A model generated the notes under the pieces. It was not told where the DNA came from, did no database searches, and saw only the letters and a list, made by a program, of their open reading frames with translations. Positions 45,999 through 57,952 of a stretch of 64,000 nt of DNA are shown piece after piece. The stretch's first letter is position 1. Every line of letters begins with the position of its first letter. The stretch lies in NCBI GenBank assembly GCA_046756565.1, contig JBHHWO010000002.1, positions 5,761 through 69,760 on the forward strand, given 5' to 3'. The DNA comes from CALZIK01 sp046756565 (GTDB taxonomy: Bacteria > Acidobacteriota > Thermoanaerobaculia > Multivoradales > JAHEKO01). The position numbers and the translations under genes are program-made.

Positions 45999-48536
45999 CT
46001 AGAACCGGACGCCCAGCTCGATACCCGCCCGTCGCAGAGATCCCGGGTGAATGAAGGAACCGCCGAACTCGGGCGCAGTGATCACTTCCTCTAGATAGTC
46101 CTCGTCAGTGACGTTGTCCGCGAATAGCGTGACCGACCAACGCTCTTCCTGCAACCCGACGCGGAAGTCGATCTTCTCGTAGGCGTCCCGGCGCGTGAGG
46201 GAGTAGTCACCGATGCCCAGGGTTGGGAAAAAGACGTTGAACAGCGTTACCCGCTCGTTGTTCTGGACCGTGTGAAACCAGGTGTCCCCGACCATGGTCA
46301 GATAGGCGCTGGCGTTGAATACCCACCGATCGGTAACCGGCTTGCTGAAGTCGAGAGCCAGGTTGGCGGTCATGTCCGGTGTGTATGGAGACTCATTGCC
46401 GACAGTCGCGGGCCGCGACGAGTTCGCGTCGATCTCACTGTCGGTCACGTTGACGCCGGCCGAGACATTGAGATGGTTGCCGGCTCTCCAGCCGAAGCCC
46501 AACTCGTAGCCCTGGATCGACACCTCATCGATATTCGACACGACTCTCAACAAGCCGAACGGGCCCACCAAGAACTCGAAAAATTGCATGTCGTCGACAG
46601 AGACATCGTAGAAAGCCCCTTCGAGATAGAAGTCGTCGGTGACATCGGATTTGAAGCCCAGCTCGAAGGCACTGGAAGTCTCCTTTTCGAACCGATCTTC
46701 GATCAGGAGATCCGCGCCCAGCAGCGTGTTGATGAACAGGTTCACGGTCGCGTTAGAGCCCTGGTTATTGAAGCCACCGCTCTTGAAGCCGACGCCCCAG
46801 CTCCCGAAAAGGGTCGTCGAGTCGCCGGTGTCCCAAGTCAGACTCACCTTGGGCTGAAACTCCTCGAAAGTCTCGCTCTGGGGAACAATGCCACCCGGGT
46901 TCAGGAACGGATCGAGCCCCGGATTCAGTGGCGCGTCGCCCGTGAACATCCCGTCCAGGCTAAAGTCCACGTGCTGAGTGCGCGCGTCGGTTGGGACGAG
47001 ATTCCGGACCGCGCGATCTTCCTGGTCGAAGCGAAGGGCCACTGAGAGCTCGACGTCCTCGCTGACGTCGTAGCGAACGGCGCCGAAGAGCGCGGTGACC
47101 TCGGTCTGGAAGTTGTCGTGTACGAGTTGCTCGGTGGGATTGGCGCCGCTTTGCGGCACGAACAGGCTCTCGACGACGCCCTGGCCCTGATCGATGCCCA
47201 GGTTGACGCCGACTTCGCGATCGATGTCCAGGTAGTAGACACCGGCCTGCCAGCGCAGTCGGTCGTTGGCCTCGCCCGAGAGCCGCGCTTCGAAGCTCAG
47301 ATCCTCCTGATTGCGGACCTGGAACTGGGTTCCGTCGCAGCTCGTCGGAGTGTACGGCCCGAAGATCGAGGCCTCGGGAACCGGAGCCAGGATCTGAGGT
47401 AGAGGTAACGTCACTCCCTGAGCGGAGAGCGCAGCTGTCGTGTCACGGCACGTGGGCTCGAACCAGAAGAAACCGAACGCTCCGCTGGTACCGTCGGCGA
47501 AAAACTGGTTCTGGATGTCGCTGTAGAGAACCCATGCCGTCAGGTCGCCCCAGTCGAACTCCCGATCCAGCTTGGCCGAGAGCTCGAGCGCCTCTTGATC
47601 GTTCTTCGGGTCGATGTTGGGTTGAAATACGAACTCGTGAGCATTGACGTCCTCGTGCAACGGCGGCAGTCCAAAGGCGCCGGCAAGTCCCGGCAGCGCG
47701 AAAGCGGCATTGAATGTGATCGAGGCCGCTTCGACCTCTCCGTAGCGAGCCTTGAGATCCCAGCTAGTGCGGTCGTCGGGCTCCAGAACCAGGCGACCAC
47801 CGAAGTTGAACGCCTCGAAGTCATCGACGATATCGCCGCCCTGAAAGGTGTTGGTGTAGAAGCCATCGCTCGACCGCCAGTCCGCGTTGAGTTGGTACTT
47901 GGCGCCACTGCCCCCCGCCGGTCCTCCGAAGGTCACCGACCCCAGTGTCGTCGAGTCCTCCGCGAAACCAAGCCTGAGCTCGCCCGAGAACTCGTCGCCG
48001 GGCTGCTGGGTCGTGACAATCATGGCTCCGGCGGCGGCATTGCGCCCGTAGAGCGCGCCCTGGGGTCCCTTGAGGACCTCGATCTGCCTCAGGTTCCCGT
48101 ACTCCCGGTTGAACGCCGCCGGGTTGGTCATCAGGATCCCGTCGACAATGAAAGCGAAGCTGTTTTCGGCATCGCGCGAGCCGTTGATGCCGCGAATGTT
48201 CACCTGTGTGTCCGCAACCTCGGCCGCATTGACCATGGATACTCCCGGCACGAGCTTGATGAAGTCCTCGGCCCGTTTGACTCCAACGGCTTCGATCTGG
48301 GCATCGGTCAGAACCGAGACCGTGGCGGGCACGTCTTGCAGCACCTCCTCGGTTTGCCGGGCCGTCACCGTGATGACCTCCTTGACTTCCTCCTGCGGGG
48401 CCTGCCCTTCGTCATCGGCCGAACCGGTGTCGTCCCGAGCCATCTGAGCCAAAGCCGGAGCCGTCGCGGGTCCCGAGATCAGGATCGCCAGGCCGATCAG
48501 AACGATCAGGAGAATTCTCGTGTTCCAGATTCGCAT
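45999..48536 (-). CDS. TonB-dependent outer-membrane receptor
   Basis: Start at 48536 is fixed by AAAGGAGG 7 bp upstream. The 845-residue protein has a signal peptide (ILLIVLIGLAILISG to ALAQ), a TonB box region near VKEVITVTARQTEEVLQDVP, a plug domain (VLTDAQIEAVGVKRAEDFIK, VNIRGINGSRDAENSFAFIV, EVLKGPQGALYGRNAAAGAM) and a 22-strand barrel ending in GIELGVRF. This is the small-molecule type common in sphingomonad catabolic clusters, unlike the Oar-type receptor at the start of the window. It is first in the minus-strand operon and probably imports the substrate of the island. Confidence 0.93.
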   Translation of the reverse strand: MRIWNTRILLIVLIGLAILISGPATAPALAQMARDDTGSADDEGQAPQEEVKEVITVTARQTEEVLQDVPATVSVLTDAQIEAVGVKRAEDFIKLVPGVSMVNAAEVADTQVNIRGINGSRDAENSFAFIVDGILMTNPAAFNREYGNLRQIEVLKGPQGALYGRNAAAGAMIVTTQQPGDEFSGELRLGFAEDSTTLGSVTFGGPAGGSGAKYQLNADWRSSDGFYTNTFQGGDIVDDFEAFNFGGRLVLEPDDRTSWDLKARYGEVEAASITFNAAFALPGLAGAFGLPPLHEDVNAHEFVFQPNIDPKNDQEALELSAKLDREFDWGDLTAWVLYSDIQNQFFADGTSGAFGFFWFEPTCRDTTAALSAQGVTLPLPQILAPVPEASIFGPYTPTSCDGTQFQVRNQEDLSFEARLSGEANDRLRWQAGVYYLDIDREVGVNLGIDQGQGVVESLFVPQSGANPTEQLVHDNFQTEVTALFGAVRYDVSEDVELSVALRFDQEDRAVRNLVPTDARTQHVDFSLDGMFTGDAPLNPGLDPFLNPGGIVPQSETFEEFQPKVSLTWDTGDSTTLFGSWGVGFKSGGFNNQGSNATVNLFINTLLGADLLIEDRFEKETSSAFELGFKSDVTDDFYLEGAFYDVSVDDMQFFEFLVGPFGLLRVVSNIDEVSIQGYELGFGWRAGNHLNVSAGVNVTDSEIDANSSRPATVGNESPYTPDMTANLALDFSKPVTDRWVFNASAYLTMVGDTWFHTVQNNERVTLFNVFFPTLGIGDYSLTRRDAYEKIDFRVGLQEERWSVTLFADNVTDEDYLEEVITAPEFGGSFIHPGSLRRAGIELGVRF

Positions 48537-48680
48537 GCGGGTGCCTCCTTTTCTACCGCCGACGCCTCGAATCAAACGCCTATCGAACGAGCCACGCTCT
48601 CACCCTTGCCGGAATCGCTGGATCCAAGCCATAGCCTAGACTCCCGTGCCGGCGTAGGCGCTTGTCTCGAGTGCCCTGTT

Positions 48681-48709
48681 GTTATACGGTCTAGTTGTCT
48701 AGATGTCAA
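48681..48709 (-). promoter_or_regulatory. Consensus sigma-70 promoter with GTCTAG repeats in the spacer
   Basis: On the minus strand TTGACA (48709-48704) is separated by exactly 17 bp from TATAAC (48686-48681), pointing at the TonB receptor. The spacer carries GTCTAG at 48689-48694 and 48697-48702 (plus strand), with a third related unit GTCAAG at 48705-48710, all at 8-bp steps. TCTAGA cores occur in GntR/HutC-family operators such as the DasR type, and a UTRA-domain GntR gene closes the facing operon. Repression by that protein is likely. Confidence 0.72.
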
Positions 48710-48827
48710 GATAGATCGGTCGTTTGTTCGGAGCATTGCTTGGCTCGAACACGGTCGATCAGGCAGTTCTTTAACCCACGCCGCGGCCTCCATGGCCGCT
48801 CACAACTAGCCTGAGAGGGAGCAATTC

Positions 48828-50882
<2,055 letters not shown>

Positions 50883-50942
50883 TGGACTGCAACGCCCAAC
50901 CGCTCGGACGTTACAGTCCGGAAGACGAAAGGTCATAAGAAC

Positions 50943-52847
50943 ATGCAAGGTGTAAAGGTCGCTCAGATTCCGGACATCGAAGTCGATCCGGTCACACTCG
51001 ACATCATCGAGGGTGCGCTCAAGAACGCTCGGCACGAAATGGACGCGGTGCTCTTTCGCACCGCCATGAGTCCGGTCATCCGAGAGCAGCACGACGAGTT
51101 TCCGATGATCACCGACCCAAAGGGCCGTATGGTCGTCGGCCAGTTCGGCTCCTACATCTCGGAGATGATGGAGACTTACCCCGAGCCCGTCGAGCCCGGC
51201 GACGTCATCCTGACCAATGACCCCTACAAATGTGGTGGCGCCATCTCGCATGTCAATGACTGGTTGGTGCTGGTACCGATCTTCTTCGAGGACGAGTTGA
51301 TCGGCTGGTCTTCGATGTTCGGCCACATGATGGACATGGGCGGACCGCTCCCGGGCTCGTTACCGACCGGCGCCAAGACGGTCTACGGCGAAGCCATGAT
51401 GATCCCGCCGGTCAAGATCTTTCGCCAGGGAGATCCGGTCGACGACGTCATCAACATGATCCTGAACAACGTCCGAATGCCCGACATGAATCGCGCCGAC
51501 CTGATGGGCATCGTCGCCGGCTGCCGGACGGCCGAGAAGCGCGTCCACGAGATCTGCAGACGTTTCGGAAAGACCACCTACCTCGCCGCCTGCAAGGCGC
51601 TTCTCGATCGCACCTACAATGCGATGGCTCAGCTCATCCTGCAGAACATCCCCGAGGAGCCGCAGTCCTTCGAGGACTGGGTCGATGACGACGGCCGCGG
51701 CCACGGACCTTACAAGATGAAGCTCACCATCTGGCGCGAAGGTGACCAGGCGTTCTTCGACTGGTCCGGAACCGACCCGCAGGCCATGGGGCCGATCAAC
51801 TTTTATCTCAACGAAGGCATGTTCAAGATGTTCATCGGGGTCTACCTGATCATGGTCTTCGACCCGCAGATCCTGTTCAACGACGGCTTCTACCCGCTCT
51901 TGCACGTGGTCATCCCGGACGGCAGCCTCCTCCATCCCAAGTTCCCGGCGGCGCTCGGCTGCCGCACCCATGCTCTTACCCGACTCTTTGATGTCCTGGG
52001 TGGCGCGTTGGCGCGCAAGAGTCCCGAGCACACGACCGCCGCAGGCTACGGCACCTCGCCCTACATGCTCTATTCGGGCTGGGACGGCAACGGGGACTTC
52101 TACTACCTGATGGAAATCTCCTACGGTGGAATTCCGGGGCGGCCGATCGGCGATGGCATGGACGGACACTCGTGGTGGCCACTTTTCGAGAACATTCCGA
52201 CCGAGTATCTCGAGTCCTACTATCCGGTGCGCATCGACGGCTACACGACCATCCAGGACTCGGGAGGTGCGGGCCTTCATCGTGGCGGCAACGGCATCGA
52301 AAAACGCTACGTCTACCTGGAGCCCGGCGAGGTTTCAATCCACGACGATCGTTGGCTCACCTACCCCTGGGGCATCCTCGGCGGCCTTCCGGGCAAGCGC
52401 TCGGAGAAAGTCCTACAGCGAGCCGACGGATCCGAGGAACGCTTGCCCTCCAAGTGCGACGAGGTCCGGGTACAGGCCGGCGATGTACTCGTCTATAGAA
52501 CCGCGGGTGGCGGCGGCTGGAAGGACCCGCTCGACCGGCCGGCGGAGCGAGTCGAAGCCGACGTGGCGAAGGGACTCGTATCCCAGGCCAAGGCGGAGTC
52601 CGACTACGGCGTTCTCATCGCCGATCCCTCCGGTACCGAGAGGCTGCGCGAGACGATGCGCGCCGAACGCGGCGACGTCAAGGATTTCGACCTGGGTCCG
52701 CCGCTCGACGAAATCCTCGCCGCGTGCGAAGAGGAGACCGGACTACAGCCGCCGGCAGCTCAGGAGCCTCTGTCGTGGGCAAAGATGGAGACCGGCGAAG
52801 AGGCGATGAAGCGGGTACGCGAACAGGACAAGCGGGACGCGAGCTAG
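50943..52847 (+). CDS. hyuB: Hydantoinase/oxoprolinase subunit B (HyuB family)
   Basis: The 634-residue protein begins VDPVTLDIIEGALKNARHEMDAVLFRTAMSPVIREQHD, the standard opening of subunit B, and continues with GDVILTNDPYKCGGAISHVNDW, HMMDMGGPLPGS, DWSGTDPQA, and late glycine-rich phrases GGAGLHRGGNGIEKRY and YRTAGGGGWKDPLDRP. An additional C-terminal segment of about 100 charged residues is present. Metal ligands are expected among the H and D residues of the first two phrases. It pairs with subunit A and is followed directly by the GntR regulator, so all three should be on one transcript. Confidence 0.92.
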   Translation: MQGVKVAQIPDIEVDPVTLDIIEGALKNARHEMDAVLFRTAMSPVIREQHDEFPMITDPKGRMVVGQFGSYISEMMETYPEPVEPGDVILTNDPYKCGGAISHVNDWLVLVPIFFEDELIGWSSMFGHMMDMGGPLPGSLPTGAKTVYGEAMMIPPVKIFRQGDPVDDVINMILNNVRMPDMNRADLMGIVAGCRTAEKRVHEICRRFGKTTYLAACKALLDRTYNAMAQLILQNIPEEPQSFEDWVDDDGRGHGPYKMKLTIWREGDQAFFDWSGTDPQAMGPINFYLNEGMFKMFIGVYLIMVFDPQILFNDGFYPLLHVVIPDGSLLHPKFPAALGCRTHALTRLFDVLGGALARKSPEHTTAAGYGTSPYMLYSGWDGNGDFYYLMEISYGGIPGRPIGDGMDGHSWWPLFENIPTEYLESYYPVRIDGYTTIQDSGGAGLHRGGNGIEKRYVYLEPGEVSIHDDRWLTYPWGILGGLPGKRSEKVLQRADGSEERLPSKCDEVRVQAGDVLVYRTAGGGGWKDPLDRPAERVEADVAKGLVSQAKAESDYGVLIADPSGTERLRETMRAERGDVKDFDLGPPLDEILAACEEETGLQPPAAQEPLSWAKMETGEEAMKRVREQDKRDAS

Positions 52848-52852
52848 ATTTC

Positions 52853-53713
52853 GTGACCGAACCATCGGACCGGGCGGAGTCCAAGCGCCGCCGAGGCGGC
52901 GAGAGAGGAAGCCCGGAGCAGAGCGCCCACCGCTTCGCGAGTTCCGGTGTCCCGCTCTACTATCAACTAGCTACCATCCTGCGAGAGAAGATCGTCAGCC
53001 GGGAGTATCGTCCCGGAGACCAGATCCCGCCGGAATCCGAGCTCGTCCGCAGCTACGGAGTCAGCCGCATGACCGTACGGCAGGCGGTCGCCGGACTCGA
53101 GGAAGAGGGCCTCATCCGCAAGGAGCCCGGTCGAGGGACCTTCGTCAGGGAAGACGCGGTCGCCTTCAGTGGAGATCTCGAGCTCGAGCGGTCGATCGAC
53201 GACCTGATCTCCATGGGCCAAGCGACCTCGGTCGAGTTGCTCGACCTCAGCGAAACCGACGCTACCCCGAGAGAGACACGCGATCTCAAGATCGCCGAGG
53301 GCTCTCCCGTCATCCGGTGCAAGCGGCTCCGGCTGCTCGACAACGAGCCGTATTGCTACATTGTGAATCACATGCCGACCGAAATCGGTCGCCGTATCCC
53401 AAAACACAACTGGCACACCGGCTCGGTTCTCCAGTTCATTGAAGACGAGTTGGGCATACCGCTGCGGATCGTCAAACAACGCGTGCGGGCCACCCTTGCC
53501 GAGGCCAACCTTGCGCAGTCGCTCAGGGTGCGGATCGGCGCCCCCCTGCTTCTGGTCGATTACCACATTCGCACTGACGACGACCGACCCGTCGAGATGG
53601 CCGAGCTTTACTACCGGAGCGACCTCTACTCCTTCACTCTGCACCTCACACGTTCTGACGACGATGATCCGAAGGGTCCGTGGTCATTGGAAGGCCATCG
53701 ACTGGAACAGTGA
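52853..53713 (+). CDS. GntR-family regulator with UTRA domain (HutC subfamily)
   Basis: I use the GTG at 52853, 5 bp after the hyuB stop; this gives 286 residues with a disordered, arginine-rich leader of about 30. The winged helix follows (PLYYQLATILREKIVSREYRPGDQIPPESELVRSYGVSRMTVRQAVAGLEEEGLI, GRGTFV), and then a UTRA effector domain (IRCKRLRLLDNEPYCYIVNHMPTEIG, MAELYYRSDLYSFTLHL). HutC-type regulators bind small metabolites, often the inducer of a catabolic operon. The GTCTAG-bearing promoter between the two operons is the obvious target. Confidence 0.92.
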   Translation: MTEPSDRAESKRRRGGERGSPEQSAHRFASSGVPLYYQLATILREKIVSREYRPGDQIPPESELVRSYGVSRMTVRQAVAGLEEEGLIRKEPGRGTFVREDAVAFSGDLELERSIDDLISMGQATSVELLDLSETDATPRETRDLKIAEGSPVIRCKRLRLLDNEPYCYIVNHMPTEIGRRIPKHNWHTGSVLQFIEDELGIPLRIVKQRVRATLAEANLAQSLRVRIGAPLLLVDYHIRTDDDRPVEMAELYYRSDLYSFTLHLTRSDDDDPKGPWSLEGHRLEQ

Positions 53714-53731
53714 CAGAGCGAAATCTAAGGA

Positions 53732-54832
53732 TTAGGGCGGGAACAGCACTCGACTCTTGATCTCGAGGGCCAGTATCCGATTGAAGTGCTCCGTGGGGTG
53801 GAGAGTCTCGGGATCAATATAGAGAGCAGAGCTTGCAGAGTCGAGATTTCGATCCGCTGCCGCAACGTCCTTGGACCAGATGTGTGGCACGTGATTCTCT
53901 TCGAGCCACTGGCGAAGAAACTCCTCTCGCCAGTCGGTGCCGCCAGACAGCGGGTTGTCCGTGGGACGATCTCCGTGGAAGACAAGAAAGACGAATCCAA
54001 GGTCAGGTCTCCTCAACTCGGCGAGGGCCGCAGAGAGAATCTTCTCGTTGACTTCGAGCTTTTGCTTCCGATAGTGGCTCTCTCTTCGAAGCCTCAGAGA
54101 GAGCCACGACGGCAGCAGATCGCCGAAGACAGCTCGTCTGTACAGGTAGGAAACCACTCGAGGTGGGTGGCTGGCAAAGAACGCTTCTGCTTTCTCGTTG
54201 ATGAGCGTCGCTTCCAGCTCGAGAGCGCCATCCACAACCTGGAAGCGGGGCTTCTGGCCTAGCCGGACCGAGAGAATGCTGCGGTCAAGGTCGTAAGTGA
54301 GCAGACTGAAGACTACGAATGGATCGGAAAAGAGATCTACGGATTTCTGCAAAAGGAGAAAAGACTGGTCCAGGCCGTAGCCGCCAACTCCGTAGTTGAG
54401 CAAGTAGTTCTCGCTGTTGAACTGTGAATCAGCATTGAGCAAGTCTTCGAAGCAGGGAACGCTGTCGGTACAAGCGGCAAATGAGTCGCCGTAGAGGAGG
54501 ACAGGCCGCCGTCGGCCGAGTTGAGGCGAGTCGCGATGACGAAAAGTCGTGCGAGAGAAGTTCCCCACCCAGCCTAGAGCCGGGTGCGCTCGCCGAGGCG
54601 GTTTGAACACGCCATCGAAGATGAAATACAGCTTCCAGTAGAGATCCTCAGAGAGGTAGTCCGCGTAGAGAGCGGGGTCTCTGAGGCTCTCAAAGCGATC
54701 GCCTTCACTGAACAGGACGGTTCGATACCCAAGCTCTACAAAGATGAGAGAAAGGACCAGGGACGCCGCGAGCAAGCAGAACGATTGCTGCCGTCGCGTC
54801 AGGGCTCGAATGCTCTCAGAACAGGTCACCAC
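53732..54832 (-). CDS. Membrane-anchored SGNH/GDSL-like hydrolase
   Basis: A membrane segment near the N-terminus (FCLLAASLVLSLIFVELGY) precedes an SGNH-type domain: block I is VLLYGDSFAACTD with the presumed nucleophile serine, NYGVGGYGLDQSF resembles blocks II-III, and DPETLHPTEHFNRILA at the end has the Asp-His pair of block V. The 366-residue protein is probably exported to the periplasmic face, where relatives work on polysaccharide or lipid esters. Neighbouring genes give no pathway, so the substrate is open. It faces the GntR gene tail to tail. The 212 bp between its start and korB hold no recognisable feature. Confidence 0.7.
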   Translation of the reverse strand: MVTCSESIRALTRRQQSFCLLAASLVLSLIFVELGYRTVLFSEGDRFESLRDPALYADYLSEDLYWKLYFIFDGVFKPPRRAHPALGWVGNFSRTTFRHRDSPQLGRRRPVLLYGDSFAACTDSVPCFEDLLNADSQFNSENYLLNYGVGGYGLDQSFLLLQKSVDLFSDPFVVFSLLTYDLDRSILSVRLGQKPRFQVVDGALELEATLINEKAEAFFASHPPRVVSYLYRRAVFGDLLPSWLSLRLRRESHYRKQKLEVNEKILSAALAELRRPDLGFVFLVFHGDRPTDNPLSGGTDWREEFLRQWLEENHVPHIWSKDVAAADRNLDSASSALYIDPETLHPTEHFNRILALEIKSRVLFPP

Positions 54833-55044
54833 TCGCCGCTGTTGGCCAGATTTGCTTCAGCACGCCCGCTCGGAGTCAGGCTGCCGGGAGGTTCATCCGG
54901 CGCAGGAGCTCGTCGAAGCGGGAATCATGCCGAAGCGGTTGAAACCAGTCCCAGACAACGGATCCAAGGAATCCAGGCGTGCGGAGACTCGTAGTTGAGC
55001 CAGTGGAAGGCCTCATCGCGCAGGCTTGCTCCGGTCGACTGGCC

Positions 55045-55923
55045 CTACATGGTCTCGGCCAGGATCTCGCTGAAGATTTCGAGGTCGAGTCCGATTGGCT
55101 GATCGACCAGCGGTCCCCGCTGTAGAACCGGCTCGCTGTCGTCGTAGATCGGACGCTCGTCCTGATACAGCAGCCCGATCGGGATCTGCTCTCCGAACTC
55201 GAGCGACTTCTCCATCGCGGCCATGAAGTCGTTGGTGTCGTGCCCCTGTTCCTCGAGCTTGTAGAGGCGCTCCTTGAACCAGCCGTAGGTGTTGAGCTTG
55301 TTGAAGGTGACACAGGGGCTGAAAACGTCAATAAGCGAGAAGCCCCGGTGGTCGATCGCCGCCGAGACGAGCTGTGACATGTGCTTGGGCTCTCCCGAGA
55401 AAGCACGCGCCACGTAGGTGGCTCCCGTGGCTAGAGCAAGAGCGAGCGGCTGGATGGGCTTCTCGACGTTTCCACGCGGTGTGCTCTTGGTCTTGTGTCC
55501 TTCGAGAGTGGTCGGCGACGCCTGGCCGGTGGTCAGGCCGTAGATCTCGTTGTCCATGACGATGTAGGTCAGGTTCAGGTTGCGCCGCATGGCGTGGATG
55601 AAGTGCGCCATACCGATGCCGTAGCCGTCGCCGTCGCCACCCACCGCGATGACGTGGAGATCGTGGTTGGCGAGCGCGGCGCCGGTAGCCACCGGCAGGG
55701 CGCGGCCGTGGAGGCTGTGGACGCCATAGGTGCGAATGAACCCCGGCAGGTTGGACGAGCAGCCGATTCCCGACACGACCAGAACATCGTGCGGCTGGAT
55801 GCCGAGCTCCAATATGGCTTCCTTGAGCGACTTGAGGACGCCGAAGTCCCCGCATCCGGGGCACCAGTCGGGGTGGACCTGGCCTTCGAGGTCTTTGATG
55901 GATTGGACTTCCAGAATTGCCAT
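55045..55923 (-). CDS. korB: 2-oxoacid:ferredoxin oxidoreductase, beta subunit
   Basis: The subunit holds thiamine diphosphate and one [4Fe-4S] cluster. It has 292 residues with WCPGCGDFG (first two cluster cysteines), SGIGCSSNLPGF, the ThDP motif GGDGDGYGIGMAHFIHAMRR and MDNEIYGLTTGQ, and SPCVTFN with the last cluster cysteine. The start at 55923 has AAAGGG upstream. It lies 40 bp after the alpha subunit. A two-subunit arrangement without delta or separate gamma subunits is the KorAB type, which converts 2-oxoglutarate to succinyl-CoA with ferredoxin as acceptor, although pyruvate-active forms exist. Confidence 0.93.
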   Translation of the reverse strand: MAILEVQSIKDLEGQVHPDWCPGCGDFGVLKSLKEAILELGIQPHDVLVVSGIGCSSNLPGFIRTYGVHSLHGRALPVATGAALANHDLHVIAVGGDGDGYGIGMAHFIHAMRRNLNLTYIVMDNEIYGLTTGQASPTTLEGHKTKSTPRGNVEKPIQPLALALATGATYVARAFSGEPKHMSQLVSAAIDHRGFSLIDVFSPCVTFNKLNTYGWFKERLYKLEEQGHDTNDFMAAMEKSLEFGEQIPIGLLYQDERPIYDDSEPVLQRGPLVDQPIGLDLEIFSEILAETM

Positions 55924-55963
55924 TGGGTTTACCCTTTCCGTTGTGCGCGACCGACAAGAAGAC

Positions 55964-57952
55964 TCACAGCTCCTGCCACCCGTGGATCGAGCCCGTTTCC
56001 ATGCCAATGGTGAGCTTGCCCTGGGGCTCGAGGTCGGCACGCCCGACGATCTCGACCTCCCAGACCGGCTCGCCGCGGCCGTTCTCATCGAGACGCTCCA
56101 TCCGATTCGGCCGCGACTTGTCGGCCAGGTGGACCCGGATGTAGTGGTACGCGATCTCGCGCGCCTCGTCTTCCTGAACGCTCAGGTCTTCCGGCCGACC
56201 GTCCAGAATCGCCTGGACGCGCTCGACGATACCGCCCGGCTCGAAGGGCTCGCCGTCGTACCTGGTGATCAAATGATCGGCCGTGAAGCCGGTTTCGGCA
56301 CGCAGGTGACGGCGGAACTGGCCGGTGAAGTTTCCTTCGACCACGATCGTTCGCCGGCAAGTCTCGAGAATCGCCATAGTCTCGTTCCCGTGAAAGGGGT
56401 GCAGGTACTTGAAGTGCAGCTGATTGGCCGCGATACCCGCCTCGTTCAGACGAGCGACGGCTTCGGCGATGACGCCCCAGCTGGACCCCCAGCCGATCAG
56501 GGTCACGTCGGCCTCGGTCGCTCCCTCGAGCACCGGCGGAGCGAGCGCGGCCAGCACTCCATCCATCTTGCGCATGCGCTTCTCATGCATCTTGCGTCGT
56601 ATGGCGGCGTTGGTGTGCTCGTCGCTGATCAGAACACCCTGCTCGTCGTGGTCGTCGGTGGGCGCGACATGAACGGCGCCCGGGGTGCCCGGCCTCGCCC
56701 GGGGCGAGATGCCGGAGGGTGTCAGGCGGTAGCGCTTGTAACCGTCGTTGGCCGACGTGGAGTCGCCGACGTCGGTCACCCACTCTCCGCGCTCGATCGG
56801 CACGTCATGGGTGAGCAGCTCGGGGTCGATGGTGGAGCGGTGCTCCGCCAGTAGCAGGTCGGTCATGATCAGGACCGGTAGCTGGAACCTCTCGGCCAGG
56901 TTGAACGCCTCGACCGCCGTGTAGTAACAGTCACGGGCGTCGCAGGGCGCGATGATCACGCGCGGATAGTCCCCTTGCGAGGCGCCGTAGATCTGGTTCA
57001 AGTCGCCCTGTTCGGTTTTGGTCGGCAAGCCGGTCGAAGGGCCGCCTCGGGTTACATTGACGATCACGACCGGGGTCTCGATCATGCCGGCCATGCCAAT
57101 AGCCTCGGTCATGAGGGCGAAGCCCCCGCCCGACGTCGCGCACATGGCTCGTACTCCCGCCTGCCCGGCTCCAATCGCCAGATTCACGACCGCGAGCTCG
57201 TCTTCCGCTTGTTTGACCACCACGCCTACCTTTTCGCTGTGGGCGGCCAACCAGTGCAGGATGAAAGAGGCCGGGCTCATCGGGTAGGCCGAGTAGAATT
57301 TGCAGCCTCCGGCTACGGCTCCCAGAGCAGTCGTGAGGTTCCCGGTGACCACCGGGCGGCGTTTACGAGTGAAGTTCCACTCGTACCCGAGCGTGTCGGT
57401 TTCGCGTACAGCGTGATCGTAGCCCGCTCTCAAGGCCTGCGCGTTCTGGTCGATCACCTCGGCGGGCTTGTGTTTGAAGGTCTCGGCGATGAGCTCGCGC
57501 GTGACCTCGATCTCGAAGCCGGCCAGATGAAGAAGCGCTCCGAGCAGCACGGTGTTCTGCATCACCGGCAGAAGTCGGCCCATGTCGCGGGTGAGATCCT
57601 TTACCGGCACCGCCATGACCTGGACACCGGCTGGGACCAGGCCCGGTTCCCAGCTCACCCGCGACGAATTGAGCAAGATCGCGCCGCCCGGATCGACCTC
57701 ACGAGCGTGCCGCTCGAAGCTGTCCTCCCCGAGAACCATCAGCAGATCGAGACGGTCGCCGTGGCTGTGGACCTTGTCCTCCGAAAACCGCAGCTTGAGC
57801 CAGGTGTGGCCGCCTCGGATGAGAGACTGATAGCTGTTGTAGGCGAAAAGATGAAGACCCAGCCGCGCCCCTGATCGCGCGAGCGTGTCGCCGGTCTTAT
57901 CGAGGCCGTCGCCTGCAGCGCCGGCGATGCCTACAGTCAGTTCTGTAGCCAT
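55964..57952 (-). CDS. korA: 2-oxoacid:ferredoxin oxidoreductase, fused gamma-alpha subunit
   Basis: The first 190 residues form the gamma domain (TVGIAGAAGDGLDKTGDTLA, YNSYQSLIRGGHTW), followed by the alpha domain with GNLTTALGAVAGGCKFYSAYPMSPAS, ATSGGGFALMTEAIGMAGM and the substrate-region phrase RGGPSTGLPTKTEQGDL. The C-terminus has YLHPFHG and VVEGNFTGQF. At 662 residues it is a full-length gamma-alpha fusion. No ferredoxin gene is adjacent. The enzyme works in the cytoplasm in oxidative or reverse TCA flux and would supply reduced ferredoxin. Confidence 0.94.
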   Translation of the reverse strand: MATELTVGIAGAAGDGLDKTGDTLARSGARLGLHLFAYNSYQSLIRGGHTWLKLRFSEDKVHSHGDRLDLLMVLGEDSFERHAREVDPGGAILLNSSRVSWEPGLVPAGVQVMAVPVKDLTRDMGRLLPVMQNTVLLGALLHLAGFEIEVTRELIAETFKHKPAEVIDQNAQALRAGYDHAVRETDTLGYEWNFTRKRRPVVTGNLTTALGAVAGGCKFYSAYPMSPASFILHWLAAHSEKVGVVVKQAEDELAVVNLAIGAGQAGVRAMCATSGGGFALMTEAIGMAGMIETPVVIVNVTRGGPSTGLPTKTEQGDLNQIYGASQGDYPRVIIAPCDARDCYYTAVEAFNLAERFQLPVLIMTDLLLAEHRSTIDPELLTHDVPIERGEWVTDVGDSTSANDGYKRYRLTPSGISPRARPGTPGAVHVAPTDDHDEQGVLISDEHTNAAIRRKMHEKRMRKMDGVLAALAPPVLEGATEADVTLIGWGSSWGVIAEAVARLNEAGIAANQLHFKYLHPFHGNETMAILETCRRTIVVEGNFTGQFRRHLRAETGFTADHLITRYDGEPFEPGGIVERVQAILDGRPEDLSVQEDEAREIAYHYIRVHLADKSRPNRMERLDENGRGEPVWEVEIVGRADLEPQGKLTIGMETGSIHGWQEL

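Noticed and set aside
54584..55406. Open frames on both strands around the gap between the SGNH-like gene and korB
   Set aside because: They are out-of-frame readings of korB or of the SGNH-like gene, with low-complexity translations and no ribosome sites.
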